Source: 66-474 sp036279975 (lineage in GTDB: Bacteria > Pseudomonadota > Gammaproteobacteria > Xanthomonadales > Rhodanobacteraceae). Taken from it: DNA of 7,603 nt. The stretch lies in contig DASURP010000008.1 of the NCBI GenBank assembly GCA_036279975.1, positions 1 to 7,603 of the forward strand. Reading direction: 5' to 3'. Every line of letters starts with the position of its first letter. The first letter of the stretch is position 1. Under the pieces are notes generated by a model. It was not told where the DNA came from. It saw only the letters and a list, made by a program, of their open reading frames with translations, and made no database searches. Below, one piece after another: positions 6,209 to 7,603 of this stretch. A program made the position numbers and the translations under genes.

Positions 6209-7453
6209 ATGAGGATCCGCAAGGCCACCCGCGATCCCGACCACGAACCCGCGCCGGTGGGCACCGGCGTGGGCTCGCCCCAACGGCTTGCTCGCCTGCG
6301 GAAACGAGGCGTCGCCCCGGCTGCCGCAGTCAGCGCGTTGGTCGCCGTGGCGCTTGCCATGATTCCGGCGGCCCCTGCGCGGGCCGCTGGCAACGACGCG
6401 TGTGCACCGGAACAAACCGTGCGCTGGCGCGGCGGCACGCTGCGTCTCGAGAACGACCTGTTCACCGGCACCGATCGCAACTACACCAACGGCGTATCGC
6501 TCAACCTCGCTTCGCGCGACATCCCCGGCCGCTTGCAGCCCGAATGCCTGCCGGCGCCGATCCGCTGGCACGCGGCCTTCATCAAGCTCGTGGACCCCGC
6601 TTTCTGGGCTGAGGCCGACCGTCCCGACGACACGCAAAACGTGGTGGCCCGGCTTGGCCAGGCGATGTACACGCCCGCGGATTACACCCGCACGGATTTG
6701 ATTTCCGACGACCGGCCGTATGCGGGATTGCTGTATGCCGGCCTTGCCTGGAACCGTCGCGTCCATCCATCCGGTGCGGATCACGAAATGCTCGATACCC
6801 GCGAAGTGACGCTCGGCATCATCGGGCCGTGGTCGCTGGCCGAGCAGTCGCAGGACCTGGTGCACCGGTTGCGCGGCTTCGACCGCTTCCAGGGCTGGAA
6901 CCATCAATTGCACAACGAGCCGGCGTTCCAGGTCGCGATGGAGCGCAAGTACAAACCCTGGTCCGGCGTCAACGCGGTGCAGCCGGGCTGGGGCAACGAC
7001 GTGATCGGCAGTTATGCGCTGCGCCTCGGCAATATCGAGACGGCGGCCAGCGCCGGGCTGGAGTGGCGCGTGGGCTGGAACATCCCCAACGACTTCGGCA
7101 GCTACCCGATCCGCCCCGGCACCGAGAACCGACCGCCGACGGTCGCCTCCGACCTGCGCGCCGCGGAGCCACGATCCGCGCGCGCTCCACGCCCCGGCAC
7201 CCATGCCTTCGTCAACGTGGAGGCCAAGGCGGTGGCTTGGGATTTCTCGCTCGACGGCAACCTGTTCCGCGCCAGCCACCACGTCACGCGCCGCCCGTGG
7301 GTCGCCCAAGCCGCCGCCGGGATCAGCAGCCAATGGCTGGTCCGCGGCCACGGTGTCCGGCTGGCGCTGATGCATGTGTGGCGGACCCGCGAGTTCGAGG
7401 GCCAGCGCGGCAGCCACGCGTTCGGCTCGGTCGCACTCAGCATGGAGTTCTGA
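6209..7453 (+). CDS. LpxR-family (DUF2219) lipid A deacylase-like outer-membrane protein
   Basis: LpxR is a Ca2+-dependent outer-membrane barrel enzyme that removes the 3'-acyloxyacyl group of lipid A. From ATG 6209 the protein has 414 residues. A hydrophobic segment (about 35-54) with a likely signal peptidase site after Ala59 (PARA|AGND) marks export. The mature N-terminus carries LENDLFTGTDRNYTNG (80-95); Asn82 and Asp83 match the catalytic Asn-Asp of Salmonella LpxR, and Thr93 lies in its conserved YT-G motif. His219 in VHRLRG aligns with LpxR His122, and Asp225 falls where LpxR has Glu128. WRVGWNIPNDFGSYPIRPG (286-304) and MHVWRTREFEGQ (388-399) are typical of the longer DUF2219 proteins. 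The chain ends SVALSMEF with a terminal Phe, as expected for a barrel. Alignment to LpxR is from memory. The start is uncertain: TTG 6197, GTG 6257 and GTG 6269 are alternatives, and no strong RBS is seen. It follows the efflux lipoprotein by 18 nt, probably in the same operon. Confidence 0.9.
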   Translation: MRIRKATRDPDHEPAPVGTGVGSPQRLARLRKRGVAPAAAVSALVAVALAMIPAAPARAAGNDACAPEQTVRWRGGTLRLENDLFTGTDRNYTNGVSLNLASRDIPGRLQPECLPAPIRWHAAFIKLVDPAFWAEADRPDDTQNVVARLGQAMYTPADYTRTDLISDDRPYAGLLYAGLAWNRRVHPSGADHEMLDTREVTLGIIGPWSLAEQSQDLVHRLRGFDRFQGWNHQLHNEPAFQVAMERKYKPWSGVNAVQPGWGNDVIGSYALRLGNIETAASAGLEWRVGWNIPNDFGSYPIRPGTENRPPTVASDLRAAEPRSARAPRPGTHAFVNVEAKAVAWDFSLDGNLFRASHHVTRRPWVAQAAAGISSQWLVRGHGVRLALMHVWRTREFEGQRGSHAFGSVALSMEF

Positions 7454-7502
7454 CGCTTCGTCATTCCCGCATCCGCTCCTCCACGCCCGAACAGGCAACG
7501 CC
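7454..7502 (+). other. Short intergenic spacer
   Basis: 49 nt between the deacylase stop and the next start. Only a 4-bp inverted repeat (GACG/CGTC, 7452-7462, overlapping the stop) is present, too weak for a terminator, and there is no T-tract. A weak AGG at 7493-7495 may act as the ribosome binding site for the next gene. Confidence 0.5.
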
Positions 7503-7603
7503 ATGCAAACGCCCGGATCCCTGCGAACCCTTACCCTCAGCTTGTGCGCCACGCTCACCGGCTTCGGCGTCGCGCAGGCCACGCGCGCGGACGAGCCGCC
7601 CAA
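7503..7603 (+). CDS. N-terminus of an exported protein, 3' end outside the window
   Basis: From ATG 7503 the frame stays open to the right edge (33 full codons). The peptide reads as a classical signal sequence: a short N-terminus with one Arg (MQTPGSLRTL), a hydrophobic core (LTLSLCATLTGFGVAQ), and a probable signal peptidase I site ATRA|DEPP. The Cys at residue 15 is in the core and preceded by Leu, so it is not a lipobox. The ribosome binding site is weak (AGG, 7 nt upstream). No function can be assigned from 33 residues. A secreted, periplasmic or outer-membrane product would fit its neighbours. The main doubt is whether ATG 7503 is a real start, because no conserved domain is visible yet. 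Confidence 0.6.
   Translation, partial: MQTPGSLRTLTLSLCATLTGFGVAQATRADEPP

Noticed and set aside
7452..7462. Possible terminator hairpin after the LpxR-like gene
   Set aside because: The stem is only 4 bp with a 3-nt loop and no T-run, so it cannot be told from chance.
4061..7603. Minus-strand open frame of nearly 1200 codons reaching the right edge
   Set aside because: Antisense shadow of the permease, outer-membrane factor and LpxR-like genes. No signal, domain or ribosome binding site supports it.

Overview
The window is a GC-rich (clearly above 60 % by eye), densely packed, single-strand gene cluster from a Gram-negative bacterium. The outer-membrane genes (a TolC-like lipoprotein and a lipid A deacylase), the strong GC preference at third codon positions and the close match to enterobacterial YbhGFSR proteins (compared from memory) point to Pseudomonadota. 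High-GC gamma- or betaproteobacteria (for example a Xanthomonadales-like lineage) would fit, but the sequence alone does not settle genus or family.

Layout, all on the + strand: 1-602, C-terminal part of a HlyD-type periplasmic adaptor (YbhG-like), cut by the left edge; 604-2367, tandem two-domain ABC ATPase (YbhF-like); 2364-3527 and 3531-4658, two ABC-2 type permeases (YbhS- and YbhR-like); 4688-6190, NodT/TolC-family outer-membrane factor lipoprotein; 6209-7453, LpxR-family (DUF2219) lipid A 3'-O-deacylase-like outer-membrane barrel; 7503-7603, the start of a further exported protein cut by the right edge. Junctions are 1 nt, a 4-nt overlap, 3 nt, 29 nt, 18 nt and 49 nt, with no visible terminator or promoter, so the whole stretch is probably one transcript whose promoter lies left of the window. 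No stretch over 300 bases lacks a gene. I found no RNA genes, mobile elements, CRISPR or long repeats.

Working together, the first five genes describe a complete envelope-spanning tripartite exporter: ATPase plus a heterodimer of membrane subunits in the inner membrane, an adaptor bridging the periplasm, and a dedicated outer-membrane duct. In E. coli the ybhGFSR genes have no outer-membrane partner of their own in the operon. The lipid A deacylase directly behind the exporter suggests a combined envelope-defence or envelope-remodelling function; that link is an inference from gene order.

The most notable points are the asymmetry of the two nucleotide-binding sites in the ATPase, the exporter's built-in outer-membrane channel, and its coupling to an LpxR-family enzyme. 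I do not see a wholly new system: every complete gene belongs to a recognisable family.
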